Part shown: positions 7,077 to 15,402 of the stretch, one piece after another
Numbering within the stretch: the stretch's first letter is position 1
Layout: each line of letters opens with the position of its first letter
From: an uncultured Atopobium sp.
Lineage (GTDB): Bacteria; Actinomycetota; Coriobacteriia; Coriobacteriales; Atopobiaceae
Direction: 5' to 3'
Length of the DNA: 20,516 nucleotides
Assembly: GCA_938036925.1 (NCBI GenBank)
Contig: CALHVU010000027.1
Coordinates: forward strand, 1 to 20,516
Notes under the pieces: model-generated
Databases searched by the model: none
The model's input: the letters and a program-made list of their open reading frames with translations, nothing else
What the model was told of the DNA's origin: nothing
Program-made: the position numbers and the translations under genes

Positions 7077-7607
7077 ATGGCACTGGCAGGAATAGGTGTA
7101 GATATGCTTGAGATTGCACGCATGCAGCAGGCAATTGAGAGACGCCCTCACTTTATTCGCCGTATGTTCACCGATGCCGAGCGTGCGTATTGTGAGCGCA
7201 CTGCTCGCCCTGCGGAGCACTATGCTGCCCGCTTTGCAGCAAGAGAAGCCGTGCTCAAAGCCTTAGGAACGGGTTTCTCGTCTGGTATTGGTTTTCAGGA
7301 TGTTTCTGTTGAGAGAGATCAGTTGGGCAGGCCACAGGCTCGTTTAGCGGGCAAGGCTGCACAGATTGCGGCTGAGCAGGGCGTGCAGGAGATTGCGCTT
7401 TCTATCTCGTACACCAGAGACGTGGCAGTGGCCAATGCGGTCGCGGTTACCAACGCCGTAAAACCCAAGGTAGATCAAAAGGAAGACGCTGCCCAAGAGC
7501 TGGCACGTTCGTTCAAAGAAGCTCGTTCTGTGTTGGATGAGCTTGAGCGCGTGCAAGAACCTATAATTGAGACAACCTTTGATGATGTTGTTAAATCCGA
7601 GGAGTAA
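7077..7607 (+). CDS. acpS: Holo-[acyl-carrier-protein] synthase with C-terminal extension
   Basis: AcpS attaches 4'-phosphopantetheine from CoA to the serine of acyl carrier protein. GIGVDMLEIARM includes the magnesium ligand Asp9, and the helix ARFAAREAVLKALGTG carries Glu57. The usual family end motif (normally SHT followed by A-A) appears as SYTRDVAVA near residues 111-119, with Tyr in place of His. The protein is 176 residues, while typical AcpS is about 120. The extra 50 residues (about 126-176) are charged, predicted helical and of unknown role. The gene ends 3 nt before the nnr start, inside a tight operon. Confidence 0.94.
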   Translation: MALAGIGVDMLEIARMQQAIERRPHFIRRMFTDAERAYCERTARPAEHYAARFAAREAVLKALGTGFSSGIGFQDVSVERDQLGRPQARLAGKAAQIAAEQGVQEIALSISYTRDVAVANAVAVTNAVKPKVDQKEDAAQELARSFKEARSVLDELERVQEPIIETTFDDVVKSEE

Positions 7608-7610
7608 GTT

Positions 7611-9236
7611 ATGCAGCCGGTACTAAATGTTGAGGACATCAAGCGTGTAGAGATTGCGCTGACACGCGTGGGCGTGAGCGTTTCTGAGCTCATGCACCGT
7701 GCAGGTTACGCTGCTGCTCAAGAGGCCCTTGGCATGGGAGGGGACATCTCTAATGTTGTCATCCTCGTAGGTCTTGGCAATAACGGTGGAGATGGCTGGG
7801 TGGCAGCAGAAGCGCTGCGCTCTAGAAACTGCAACGTTAAGGTAGTCACTCCGCTTGAGCCTGATCAGATTTCCGGCGATCTTGCACGTCAGATGGCGCA
7901 GCGCGCCGTTCGCGCGGGAGTTTCCGTGCTGGTTGGCCCTTCTCGCCAGGAGCTGATTGACCTGCTGGCAACGGCTGACGTGGTGCTCGATTGTATGCTG
8001 GGCACCGGCTTCCACGGCAAGGTTCGTGCTCCGTTTGATATTTGGATTGAGTGCCTTAATCAGTCCGGCGCTCGCGTGCTTTCCGTTGACGTTCCAAGTG
8101 GTCTTTCTGCGCAGAAGGGCCAGGTAGAAAGCGCGTGTGTTGTCGCTGACGTCACCGTTACCATGATTGCGCTCAAGCCCGGCCTTATTGCAGACGCAGG
8201 CCGCGACGTTTGCGGCTCCATTGTTGTGGCTCCTCTGGCCGAGCAGACTGAGCGCCTGGTTGTTGAGGCAGACCCTGTTGCCTGGCGCGTTGACCTGGAA
8301 GATTATCTTGCTTCTGTTCCTGCCCAGCTCAACGATTGCGATAAGTACTCTCGCGGCTCCGTACTGGTGGTTGGCGGCTCAAGTCGATTCCCAGGAGCTG
8401 CTGTTCTTGCTGCTAAAGCGGCTGCTCGTGCAGGTGCTGGCTACGTCACCCTGGCAGTTCCTGAGGCCATTGTGAGTAGCGTTCAGATGATGCTTCCGGA
8501 GGTTCCCGTTATTGGCCTTCCATGCGATGCTGAGGGCGTGTTTACCGAGGAAGCAGCTCCACTGGTACTGCAGCTTGCTGCCATGCGTACCGTTACCTTG
8601 GTTGGTCCCGGTATGCGCGTTTCCGGCGGAACCGTTAAGGTTACTTCTGCGCTGCTTGACTCTGAGCTGCCCGTTATTGTTGACGCCGACGCGCTCAACT
8701 GCATTGCTCGCCTCACTAATAACAACCTCCCCGAGTTCCCCGAGCTCACGCGTCGTACCGCTCCGCTCATTATGACTCCACATCGTCGCGAGCTTGGTCG
8801 CCTGGTCAACCAGGTGGACAATCCTCCTGCAAGCCTGGTGGCTCAGCTTGAGGCTGCTCGCAAGATTGTCTGGGCAGATGGCGGCTCTGAGCTGGTCATT
8901 GTTGCTAAGGGCACCGCTACCGGTTGCGTGGGCGTTCAGAAAGCTGTGCTACCAAAGCCAGGCCCCGTTACGCTGGCAACCGCTGGCTCTGGCGATGTTC
9001 TTGCTGGTACCATTGCTGGTCGTCTGGCTCAGGTTGCTGGCCAAGTTGATGACCTGCCAACCTTCTGCTCACTTGCCTGTGAGGTTCACGCATACGCAGG
9101 TCAGCTAGCTGCCGAGAAGTTCGGTGTACGCGGAGCTATGGCTGGCGACATCTGTGACGTTATTGGTCTTGCTTCCGACGCACTTGAGGAGCAGATTGCA
9201 TTCCCTATGGCAGACTTTGAAGAAGCTGCGGAGTAG
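7611..9236 (+). CDS. nnr: Bifunctional NAD(P)H-hydrate repair enzyme (epimerase plus ADP-dependent dehydratase)
   Basis: This enzyme rescues damaged NADHX/NADPHX. The N-terminal YjeF domain (about 1-215) epimerises the R form to S and carries GLGNNGGDGW (54-63), the DCMLGTG loop and VDVPSG. The C-terminal ribokinase-like domain (about 225-535) removes water using ADP. It shows RGSVLVVGGS, MTPHRRE, VAKG and the catalytic GSGD (459-462, Asp462). The 541-residue length fits the fused form (E. coli about 515). It starts at ATG 7611, 3 nt past acpS, with GGAG inside the acpS end. The acpS-nnr-alr-tsaE order is common in Gram-positive bacteria. Confidence 0.95.
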   Translation: MQPVLNVEDIKRVEIALTRVGVSVSELMHRAGYAAAQEALGMGGDISNVVILVGLGNNGGDGWVAAEALRSRNCNVKVVTPLEPDQISGDLARQMAQRAVRAGVSVLVGPSRQELIDLLATADVVLDCMLGTGFHGKVRAPFDIWIECLNQSGARVLSVDVPSGLSAQKGQVESACVVADVTVTMIALKPGLIADAGRDVCGSIVVAPLAEQTERLVVEADPVAWRVDLEDYLASVPAQLNDCDKYSRGSVLVVGGSSRFPGAAVLAAKAAARAGAGYVTLAVPEAIVSSVQMMLPEVPVIGLPCDAEGVFTEEAAPLVLQLAAMRTVTLVGPGMRVSGGTVKVTSALLDSELPVIVDADALNCIARLTNNNLPEFPELTRRTAPLIMTPHRRELGRLVNQVDNPPASLVAQLEAARKIVWADGGSELVIVAKGTATGCVGVQKAVLPKPGPVTLATAGSGDVLAGTIAGRLAQVAGQVDDLPTFCSLACEVHAYAGQLAAEKFGVRGAMAGDICDVIGLASDALEEQIAFPMADFEEAAE

Positions 9237-9245
9237 GTGAGCCTG

Positions 9246-10400
9246 ATGTCGGCATATCCCCAGGATAGATGGGCTTGGATAGAGATTGATCTTTCTGCCG
9301 TCCGCCACAATGTAAAGGCGTTTAAGGCCCAGCTCAGCCGTGGCGTTAAGATGATGTGCGTGGTCAAGGCTGACGCATACGGTCACGGTGCTGCTCAGTG
9401 CGCTAAAGCCATGCAGTCCGTGGGTGCCGATCAGTTTGCCGTTGCAACGGTCGATGAGGGCGTTGAGCTGCGCTGTTCCGGCATTGAGAGCCCTATCCTG
9501 GTGCTTTCTGAGCCGCCGGTCACTTCCATCCCAGATCTCGTCCGCTTTGACATTATGCCTTCCGTCTACACGGTGGACTTTGCCCTTGCGTATGGCGAGG
9601 CTTCCGCCGCAGCTAACAAGGTTGGCCGCTATCACCTGGCCATCGATACCGGAATGACCCGCATTGGCGTCAGGCGAGAAGATCTACTTGAGGTACGCGG
9701 CTCTATTGATTTCCACAGGGGTCTTGAATGCGCTGGTACGTTTACGCATTTTGCTACGGCCGACGTGCTCGACAACTGGGATTTTGACCTGCAGGTTAAT
9801 CGTTTTATTGAAGCCGTCACAACGCTTAAAAACGCAGGCTATGAGCTGGGCTTGGTTCACGCTGATAACACTCCTGGCACGGTTCTGCACAAAGACATTC
9901 AGTTCGATATGGTTCGTGTGGGCATTGGCCTGTATGGACTTCATCCAAGCAAGCTCACCATTCCCCGCATTGACCTGCAGCCCGTTATGAGCGTGCGCGG
10001 TCGCGTGACGCGCGTAATCTATCCAGCTGTTGGCGACGGCGTTAGTTACGGTATGACATGGCGTGTTCCTCGCAATAACATCCAGGTAGCTACCGTGCCT
10101 ATTGGCTACGCCGACGGACTTGCACGTTGCCTCTCTAATCGGATGGATGTTTTGACGCGCGGAGACCGTGTCCGCCAGGTGGGTAATATCTGCATGGATC
10201 AGTTTATGATTGCTGTTGATACCGCAGGTACACACGCTAATAAGCCTGCACACGAAATTCGCCATGGTGACGTGGTTACCCTCATCGGCAAAGACGGCGA
10301 TCAAGAAATCACCGCAGATGAGATGGCTGACCTCCGTGAGACCATCAACTATGAGGTAGTTTGCAACTTTGGCGCGCGCCTCGATAAGGTGTACATCTAA
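9246..10400 (+). CDS. alr: Alanine racemase (PLP-dependent)
   Basis: Alr interconverts L- and D-alanine for peptidoglycan. Numbered from ATG 9246 the protein has 384 residues. VVKADAYGHG holds the PLP-binding Lys41, VSYGMTW holds the second catalytic base Tyr268, and NICMDQ is also present. I prefer ATG 9246 because AGGTGA at 9235-9240 sits 5 nt upstream. A GTG at 9237 directly after the nnr stop is an alternative (387 aa), but its GGAG is only 3 nt away. The stop TAA overlaps the next start in TAATG, a sign of translational coupling to udg. Confidence 0.96.
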   Translation: MSAYPQDRWAWIEIDLSAVRHNVKAFKAQLSRGVKMMCVVKADAYGHGAAQCAKAMQSVGADQFAVATVDEGVELRCSGIESPILVLSEPPVTSIPDLVRFDIMPSVYTVDFALAYGEASAAANKVGRYHLAIDTGMTRIGVRREDLLEVRGSIDFHRGLECAGTFTHFATADVLDNWDFDLQVNRFIEAVTTLKNAGYELGLVHADNTPGTVLHKDIQFDMVRVGIGLYGLHPSKLTIPRIDLQPVMSVRGRVTRVIYPAVGDGVSYGMTWRVPRNNIQVATVPIGYADGLARCLSNRMDVLTRGDRVRQVGNICMDQFMIAVDTAGTHANKPAHEIRHGDVVTLIGKDGDQEITADEMADLRETINYEVVCNFGARLDKVYI

Positions 10401-11065
10401 TGGCAGCAACTCCTGCTTCTCCTAAAAATACTTTAGGTAGAAAACGCATGTCAAATGCAGAATATGCGAAAATCGCATATTCTAAACAAGCAGGTAAGAC
10501 GCTTGACGAGATTCGCAAGCAGATAGCTGATTGCAAGAAGTGTCCGCTTTGGGAAACGCGCACCAACATTGTGTTTGGTGGTCCAAATCCCACGGCTCGC
10601 ATCATGATTGTGGGAGAAGCTCCTGGTAAAAATGAGGATCTAAGTGGTCAACCTTTCGTGGGCGTATCGGGCAAAAAGCTTGACGCACTGTTAGAAGAAG
10701 TTGCCCTTTCTCGCCAGGATGTTTTTATCTCTAATGTGGTCAAATGCCGACCGCCTTCAAACAGAAATCCCAAGGTAGCCGAGGTGGAGGAGTGCTCTTC
10801 GTACCTTCGCGATCAGATTCGCGCTATTAAGCCGGACGTTATTGTCTGCTTGGGAAATTTTGCAACGCAGTTTGTTATGCATACCGATAAGGGTGTGACG
10901 GAGCTGCGCGGCAAGTTTTACCAGATAGGCGCCTTTAGCGTGCTACCTACCATGCATCCCGCATCAACTATTTACCGCAAGGAGTGGGCGCAGTTCCTCA
11001 AAGATGACCTGCGACTTCTTGCTGATTGGCTTGAGGAACACCCTCGAGGAGGCTCTTGTGACTAA
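10400..11065 (+). CDS. Uracil-DNA glycosylase, family 4 (iron-sulfur)
   Basis: The 221-residue enzyme removes uracil from DNA. It has the four iron-sulfur ligand cysteines expected of family 4 at 45, 48, 116 and 132 (CKKC, VKCRPP, ECSSY). It has motif A GEAPGKNED (72-80) and motif B HPAS (His186). It starts at an ATG overlapping the alr stop. A second ATG at 10448 (Met17) could be the true start, since residues 1-16 are not part of the family core. It overlaps tsaE by 8 nt. Its link with cell-wall genes is positional only. Confidence 0.92.
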   Translation: MAATPASPKNTLGRKRMSNAEYAKIAYSKQAGKTLDEIRKQIADCKKCPLWETRTNIVFGGPNPTARIMIVGEAPGKNEDLSGQPFVGVSGKKLDALLEEVALSRQDVFISNVVKCRPPSNRNPKVAEVEECSSYLRDQIRAIKPDVIVCLGNFATQFVMHTDKGVTELRGKFYQIGAFSVLPTMHPASTIYRKEWAQFLKDDLRLLADWLEEHPRGGSCD

Positions 11066-11648
11066 CCTTTCTACCAGCGCAAATAACGCTGCCGCGAACG
11101 ACGCTGCTGCAAACAACGACACCGCCGCGAACAACGTCAGCGCAAACAACCTGCCAGAGAAAACCGCAGTTGGCACGTATGTTTCTACCACCACCGAGCA
11201 AACTATTGCTCTTGGTCAGATTCTGGGCAAACTCCTGCAAGCTGGAGACGTGCTGGTGCTCACGGGAGACCTGGGCGCAGGAAAGACGCAGCTCACCAAA
11301 GGCATTGCTGCTGGTATGGGTGTCACGGACGACGTGACCAGCCCAACCTTTACCATTGAGATGGTCTACGAGGGCACAACCATGCCGCTCTACCACTTTG
11401 ACCTGTATCGCTTAAACGATCCCGACCAGCTTGAAGACACTGGCCTGTACGATGCGCTTGAATCTGACGGTCCAACTATCATCGAGTGGGGAGAGCAATT
11501 TGCAGAGCAAATTGGCGAGAGAACCCTTGATGTGTATGTTTCTAGATTGTCTGAGGAAGAACTGGAATCCGACGACGCTGAGCCTCGCCGTCAGGTTCGC
11601 TTTATTCCACAGAATGCTCGTGGAGAAGAGATTATTCAGTCGCTGTAA
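11058..11648 (+). CDS. tsaE: tRNA threonylcarbamoyladenosine (t6A) ATPase TsaE with Asn/Ala-rich N-terminus
   Basis: TsaE is the P-loop ATPase that drives the TsaB-TsaD complex in making t6A37 on tRNAs reading ANN codons. Numbered from GTG 11058 (AGGAGG at 11047-11052, 5 nt away) it has 196 residues. The frame is open back to 11004, but that start lies deep in udg with no ribosome site. It shows Walker A GDLGAGKT (70-77, Lys76), SPTF (95-98), HFDLYR (113-118) and EWGE (143-146). Residues 8-31 are a low-complexity ANN/AAANN tract not found in the family core, and the C-terminus is acidic then basic. Unlike many Gram-positives, no tsaB or rimI follows; a terminator does. Confidence 0.94.
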   Translation: MTNLSTSANNAAANDAAANNDTAANNVSANNLPEKTAVGTYVSTTTEQTIALGQILGKLLQAGDVLVLTGDLGAGKTQLTKGIAAGMGVTDDVTSPTFTIEMVYEGTTMPLYHFDLYRLNDPDQLEDTGLYDALESDGPTIIEWGEQFAEQIGERTLDVYVSRLSEEELESDDAEPRRQVRFIPQNARGEEIIQSL

Positions 11649-11672
11649 TTGCTGAATAAATAACGTTTTTGT

Positions 11673-11717
11673 CACCCAGTTATAGATATTTTAAGAATAT
11701 CTATAACTGGGTGTTTT
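11673..11717 (+). terminator. Terminator of the glmM-tsaE operon
   Basis: A perfect 18-bp stem (11673-11690 with 11696-11713) has a 5-nt loop TTAAG and ends in TTTT. It is an unusually long stem, AT-rich in its upper half, and marks the border between the housekeeping core and the surface-protein island. Confidence 0.92.
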
Positions 11718-11745
11718 GGCGGTATAACTGCGATTTCTTTTCATA

Positions 11746-11776
11746 TATACTTACTAATCCGTTGAAACATGTTCAA
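11746..11776 (+). promoter_or_regulatory. Promoter and operator candidate of the LPxTG genes
   Basis: A -10-like TATACT is at 11746-11751; no good -35 was found at 16-18 bp. Just downstream is a short inverted repeat TTGAA-ACATG-TTCAA (11762-11776) that could be an operator. The ribosome site TAAGGA is at 11808-11813. Confidence 0.3.
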
Positions 11777-11820
11777 AAAATAATTGTTTTTCTTGATACA
11801 TACGAGTTAAGGAATATGAA

Positions 11821-12636
11821 ATGTCAAAGTATTTGCGCAACAACGTAAGGCTGCTCGCAATTGCCGGCATTATGGCAAGCGTGCTGGTTTTCTCGCCAGT
11901 ACTTTCTTCTCTTGCCCTTGCTGAAGGTACTGAGGTAGCTGAGGTAAGCTCCACAACAGAGACTGCTGCCACGACCGAGGCGGCTGCTACAACCGAGACA
12001 ACTACAACAACTGAAGCAACTGCTGTTGCTACAGCTACAGATGACGACAGTGATGCAGAGGCTGTTGGATCTTATATGGGTTCCGATGGCATAATGCGTG
12101 AAATCCACGTTTCAGTCTCAACAGATGGCGGCACTTATAACGGAAAAGATTATATTCCACCAACTATTTCAGATGATTTTAAGAGTGTTTCTTTTAGCAG
12201 CAATGTTCAGCGTGAGGGATACACACTGGTAGGTTTTTCAACAGGTTATTTTTCGCAAGAGGAAGTGAACAATGCAACACCAGATATGTCGAAACCATAT
12301 ACTATCGATGAGAGTGGCAATGTTCATATGAATTTGGATGATATTGTTGCCTGGAGCATTACCGACAATATTGATACAAACACTATTACGAGTCTCTATC
12401 ATCTAACTACCTTATGGGCACCAAATCCTGAGCCAGAGCCAGAACCAGAGCCTCAGCCAGAACCAGAGCCAGCGCTTACACCAGTTGCACCTGCGTCCGA
12501 TTCAGTCCAGCAGTCACTACCAAGGCGCGAGAAAAGCGTTCTGCCTAACACCGGTGACGCAAGCTCTGTAGCAGGCGTTGTTGCAGCAGCTGGCACTACT
12601 CTTGTTGCACTTGGTTTCCGCAAGAAAATGCAGTAG
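11821..12636 (+). CDS. LPxTG-anchored cell-wall surface protein, first of a tandem pair
   Basis: The 271-residue precursor has a signal peptide of about 35 residues ending near LALA-EG. A Thr/Glu/Ala-rich stalk of TTE-type repeats covers about 40-70. A globular domain spans about 80-200. A Pro-Glu/Gln spacer follows (nucleotides 12427-12471). The end is a sorting signal LPNTG with a hydrophobic helix and a basic tail RKKMQ. Sortase would attach it to peptidoglycan. The globular part has GYTLVGFST and a late LTTLW strand. These faintly recall InlB-B/Flg_new type repeats seen in surface adhesins, an inference only. The closest paralogue is the next gene. Confidence 0.88.
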   Translation: MSKYLRNNVRLLAIAGIMASVLVFSPVLSSLALAEGTEVAEVSSTTETAATTEAAATTETTTTTEATAVATATDDDSDAEAVGSYMGSDGIMREIHVSVSTDGGTYNGKDYIPPTISDDFKSVSFSSNVQREGYTLVGFSTGYFSQEEVNNATPDMSKPYTIDESGNVHMNLDDIVAWSITDNIDTNTITSLYHLTTLWAPNPEPEPEPEPQPEPEPALTPVAPASDSVQQSLPRREKSVLPNTGDASSVAGVVAAAGTTLVALGFRKKMQ

Positions 12637-12666
12637 TAAGCTGCTTTCTAGTAGAAACAAATTCTT

Positions 12667-13560
12667 ATGTCAAAGCATTTTTATAACAATACAAAGCTCT
12701 TTATTCTTTCCGGTATTCTTGCAGGTGTATTGGTTTTCTCGCCAGTGTTTTCAACGCTTGCTTTTGCGGAGAACGCTGAAGTAGCAGGGACAAACGCTAC
12801 AACTGAGGCCACCACTACGACCGAGGCGGCAACTTCAACTGAAGTTACTTCAACAACAGAGTCCACTGCTACAACTGAGGCGACTTCAACGACTGAAGCA
12901 ACCGCTACAACCGAAGCGAGCACTACAAGTGAGGCAGCAACTAGCACCACTAATACAGATGATGAAGGTGCAACAATCGTTCGTTTTTATGACCCTGTAG
13001 TTGGTTGGAACACTAGGATTCATCTTGTTGTTGGTGCTGAGGGTACTCAATACAATGGACACTGGTATATTCCTGCAACAATTTCAGATGATCATAAAAG
13101 TTTTTCTTTTGATGGAAATATTCATCGTGATGGGTACAGACTAGTGGGTTATTCGTCAGAAATATTTTCAAATGAGCAAAGAGATAACGCTACTCCAGAC
13201 CAGTCAGCGCCTTATACCGTTGATGCTAACGGATTTGTCCACGTGAATTTTGCTGATATCTCTTCGTGGTCCGTTACTGATGACCTGCGTGATGACACTA
13301 CAACTTACTATTACTTTTTTGCTCCGCTTTGGACGCCAGGTTCTGAACCTCAGCCTCAGCCAGAACCTGCTTCTGAGCCAGAACCTCAGCCAGCGCCTGC
13401 ACCAGTTGCTCCAGCTTCTGATACAACTCAGCAGCCAGCACCAAGGCGCGAGAAGAGCGTTCTGCCTAACACGGGCGACGCAAGTTCTGTAGCAGGGGTT
13501 GTCGCAGCAGCCGGCACTACTCTTGTTGCGCTTGGTCTCCGCAAGAGGATGCAGCAGTAA
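12667..13560 (+). CDS. LPxTG-anchored cell-wall surface protein, second of a tandem pair
   Basis: The 297-residue precursor has the same layout as its upstream neighbour: signal peptide ending near FAFA-EN, a longer TTE/TSTTE stalk (about 40-95), a globular domain with YIPATISDD and GYRLVGYSS, a Pro-Glu/Gln spacer, then LPNTG, hydrophobic helix and RKRMQQ. The last 45 residues or so are almost identical to the first protein, even at DNA level, so duplication was recent or gene conversion keeps them alike. Only 30 bp separate the genes. No good ribosome site precedes this ATG, which suggests dependence on upstream translation or lower output. Confidence 0.88.
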   Translation: MSKHFYNNTKLFILSGILAGVLVFSPVFSTLAFAENAEVAGTNATTEATTTTEAATSTEVTSTTESTATTEATSTTEATATTEASTTSEAATSTTNTDDEGATIVRFYDPVVGWNTRIHLVVGAEGTQYNGHWYIPATISDDHKSFSFDGNIHRDGYRLVGYSSEIFSNEQRDNATPDQSAPYTVDANGFVHVNFADISSWSVTDDLRDDTTTYYYFFAPLWTPGSEPQPQPEPASEPEPQPAPAPVAPASDTTQQPAPRREKSVLPNTGDASSVAGVVAAAGTTLVALGLRKRMQQ

Positions 13561-13586
13561 ACTGCAAGAGTTAATACGTAATAAAT

Positions 13587-13626
13587 ACGCCTCTGGAAAT
13601 AAGATTTTCTAGAGGCGTTTCTTTTT
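13587..13626 (+). terminator. Terminator after the LPxTG pair
   Basis: Stem ACGCCTCT (13587-13594) with AGAGGCGT (13611-13618), followed by TTTCTTTTT to 13625. It lies between two converging genes. On the minus strand its downstream bases are T-poor, so it mainly serves the plus-strand pair. Confidence 0.85.
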
Positions 13627-13669
13627 AAGGTAACTTGTGGCTCGCGGTTAAACGAGCTTTTAGGAAACT

Positions 13670-14269
13670 CTAAAAAATATATCCCTTTGCAACAGCCCAG
13701 TTCCAGATACGGTCAGCCTGTACTTCACAGCGCTGCTTAAGTTCAGTAGTGTTAGAACCAGTAAAAGTAACTTGCTGAACAGAAAGAGGAAGGTTATCTG
13801 GTCTAGTAATAGTTAAAGTTGCGCTGTTCATAGCCATACGAGCGGTCTTGTTAGTACCAAGGCGGACCTTAACAGTAAAGTAACCACGATCAACAGGCCA
13901 CTCGGTAACTTCTCCGCTATTGGCTGTTCCAGACCTGAATCCGTTTGCATTAGCAATAATGCTATAGCCATTCATAAAGAAACCAGCTGCAATAAGCAGG
14001 CCACCAATGGCACACAAAAGAATTCCTGCAAAAATGGTGCCCTCACCATTTAAATTAAAGAAATTCCAGAGGCCGCCAACAGCAAAAAACGCACCGGCCG
14101 CCCAACCAACAAGAGGGCTAGCAGCTCCCTGAGGTTTACCAAAATCAATTACATCGTAAGTAAGAGGAATTGGGGAGGTGTCGTTTTTATCGTAAAGATA
14201 AACGTTACCTGGAATATCCTGTTTTTGAGCGGGTTTTTGTGGTGCTTCTGGTGGAGTTGGAAGTGACAT
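13670..14269 (-). CDS. Two-helix membrane protein with C-terminal soluble domain, unknown function
   Basis: The 199-residue protein has a Pro/Gln-rich N-terminus (1-20) and a segment to about 50 with YDVIDFGKPQG. Two membrane helices lie at about 52-70 and 78-100. A soluble C-terminal domain of about 100 residues follows, with alternating strands and a closing helix WNWAVAKGYIF. The layout resembles bacterial membrane proteins with a PH-like output domain, but I do not recognise the family. The start ATG at 14267-14269 has AAGGA at 14276-14280. It is divergent from the lipoprotein array and shares its regulatory region. Confidence 0.75.
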   Translation of the reverse strand: MSLPTPPEAPQKPAQKQDIPGNVYLYDKNDTSPIPLTYDVIDFGKPQGAASPLVGWAAGAFFAVGGLWNFFNLNGEGTIFAGILLCAIGGLLIAAGFFMNGYSIIANANGFRSGTANSGEVTEWPVDRGYFTVKVRLGTNKTARMAMNSATLTITRPDNLPLSVQQVTFTGSNTTELKQRCEVQADRIWNWAVAKGYIF

Positions 14270-14404
14270 AAAGCGTCCTTTTTGTAGCCGGTAGAACCGT
14301 TCAGGATAAAAGAATTATCCTATTTGAGAGATTTATTGTAACATATTGGACAGTACGGTCTTAAATTTTTTAATTTTGCACCCCACTTATCGAAAGGATG
14401 CTTA
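14270..14404. promoter_or_regulatory. Divergent promoter region with inverted-repeat operator candidate
   Basis: On the plus strand TTGGAC (14346-14351) and TTTAAT (14369-14374) are 17 bp apart and give a convincing promoter for the lipoprotein array. A 7-bp inverted repeat AGGATAA/TTATCCT (14313-14319, 14325-14331) lies upstream. It overlaps a minus-strand -10-like GATAAT for the membrane-protein gene. A regulator bound there could control both directions. Confidence 0.5.
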
Positions 14405-15355
14405 ATGAAAAGACGTCAACTAGCACTGACTTGTGCACTGGTCCTTGCGCTTTCATCAGGTGTTGTATTTACTGCGTGTAGCCCTAATATTTTTGGTTTA
14501 CCATCACCTGAAGAGATTGCCGCTCAGAAGGAAGCAGAAGAGAAGAAAGCTGCTCTTGCTCCCTTTGTAGGCATTTGGGAAGCCAAGTCAATTGAGGATC
14601 AAAAAAATGGCACAGTCACTGAAGACATGTACAAAGATGTTAGAGATGTTTATCTAGCAATTTATGGTTATGACTTCTCTGACGATGGTACTGGTTTGTT
14701 TGTTCGCTTCGGCGCTCAGAAGCCCTTTACCTGGTCTGTTGATGCCGATGGAAAGCTTACTATCACCCTTGCAGGTAATGCCGGAAGCTATACAGCAAGC
14801 GTTGATTCCTCAGGTCAGATGACCGTTGAGGGCTCTGATGGTTCTAAAGCTATCCTTACTCAGGTAAGCAAGACCTCAGGTGATTATTCTCATATTAGGT
14901 ATGAGCCCTTTAATCCATTAACAGGAACGGGCAACATTTCTAAAAACAAGTCATCGCATGAAACTAAACTACGCTTTACTATCACCACTGAGCTTGATCA
15001 GGTCATTGTTGATACCGATGAGCTCTATGTAAGGCTTATTGGCATCGCTTCCCTTAAAGACCTCAAGGGTTTTGAAGGCTATGTCTTTGAGGTTATTAAT
15101 AGAACTCCTTATACAACCGGCTATCAATTTACTATTCAAGATCCAACCGATGGCTATTGGGCTTATGGATTTAACGTGTTAGAGCCAGGTGAGAGAGTCT
15201 ATGAATATGTTCTTAATGACCAACGTAGAGATAAGTCACTTTCTGAAGTCACAGATGTAAAAGGCACTCTTGAGTATGACCACTCTAGCAATGGCGCCCT
15301 TCATAATGACGAGAAAACCGTGACGTTTGATTTGCCTTCAAGACAGAGCAAGTAA
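14405..15355 (+). CDS. Lipoprotein, first of four tandem paralogues (lipocalin-like N-half, Ig-like C-half)
   Basis: The 316-residue precursor has a lipoprotein signal peptide with lipobox FTAC, acylated Cys25. A charged helical spacer EEIAAQKEAEEKKAA covers 36-50. A first domain follows (about 52-160) with a GIWEA start, DGTG, WSVDADGKLTITL and repeated short strands, like a small lipocalin-type barrel. The second domain (about 180-310) has VDTDELYVR, GYVFEVINR and LEPGERVYEYV, like an immunoglobulin-type sandwich. These folds are inferred from strand pattern only. It would sit on the outer face of the membrane. AAAGGA at 14393-14398 is the ribosome site. It is followed by three relatives in the same direction. 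Confidence 0.82.
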   Translation: MKRRQLALTCALVLALSSGVVFTACSPNIFGLPSPEEIAAQKEAEEKKAALAPFVGIWEAKSIEDQKNGTVTEDMYKDVRDVYLAIYGYDFSDDGTGLFVRFGAQKPFTWSVDADGKLTITLAGNAGSYTASVDSSGQMTVEGSDGSKAILTQVSKTSGDYSHIRYEPFNPLTGTGNISKNKSSHETKLRFTITTELDQVIVDTDELYVRLIGIASLKDLKGFEGYVFEVINRTPYTTGYQFTIQDPTDGYWAYGFNVLEPGERVYEYVLNDQRRDKSLSEVTDVKGTLEYDHSSNGALHNDEKTVTFDLPSRQSK

Positions 15356-15402
15356 CAGTTAAAAGTTAGTTTTATATCGCTGCACGTATGGAAGAAGGTC
15401 TT

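Noticed and set aside
12681..12950. Minus-strand Val/Ala/Ser-rich open frame
   Set aside because: It is the mirror of the TTE repeats in the LPxTG gene.
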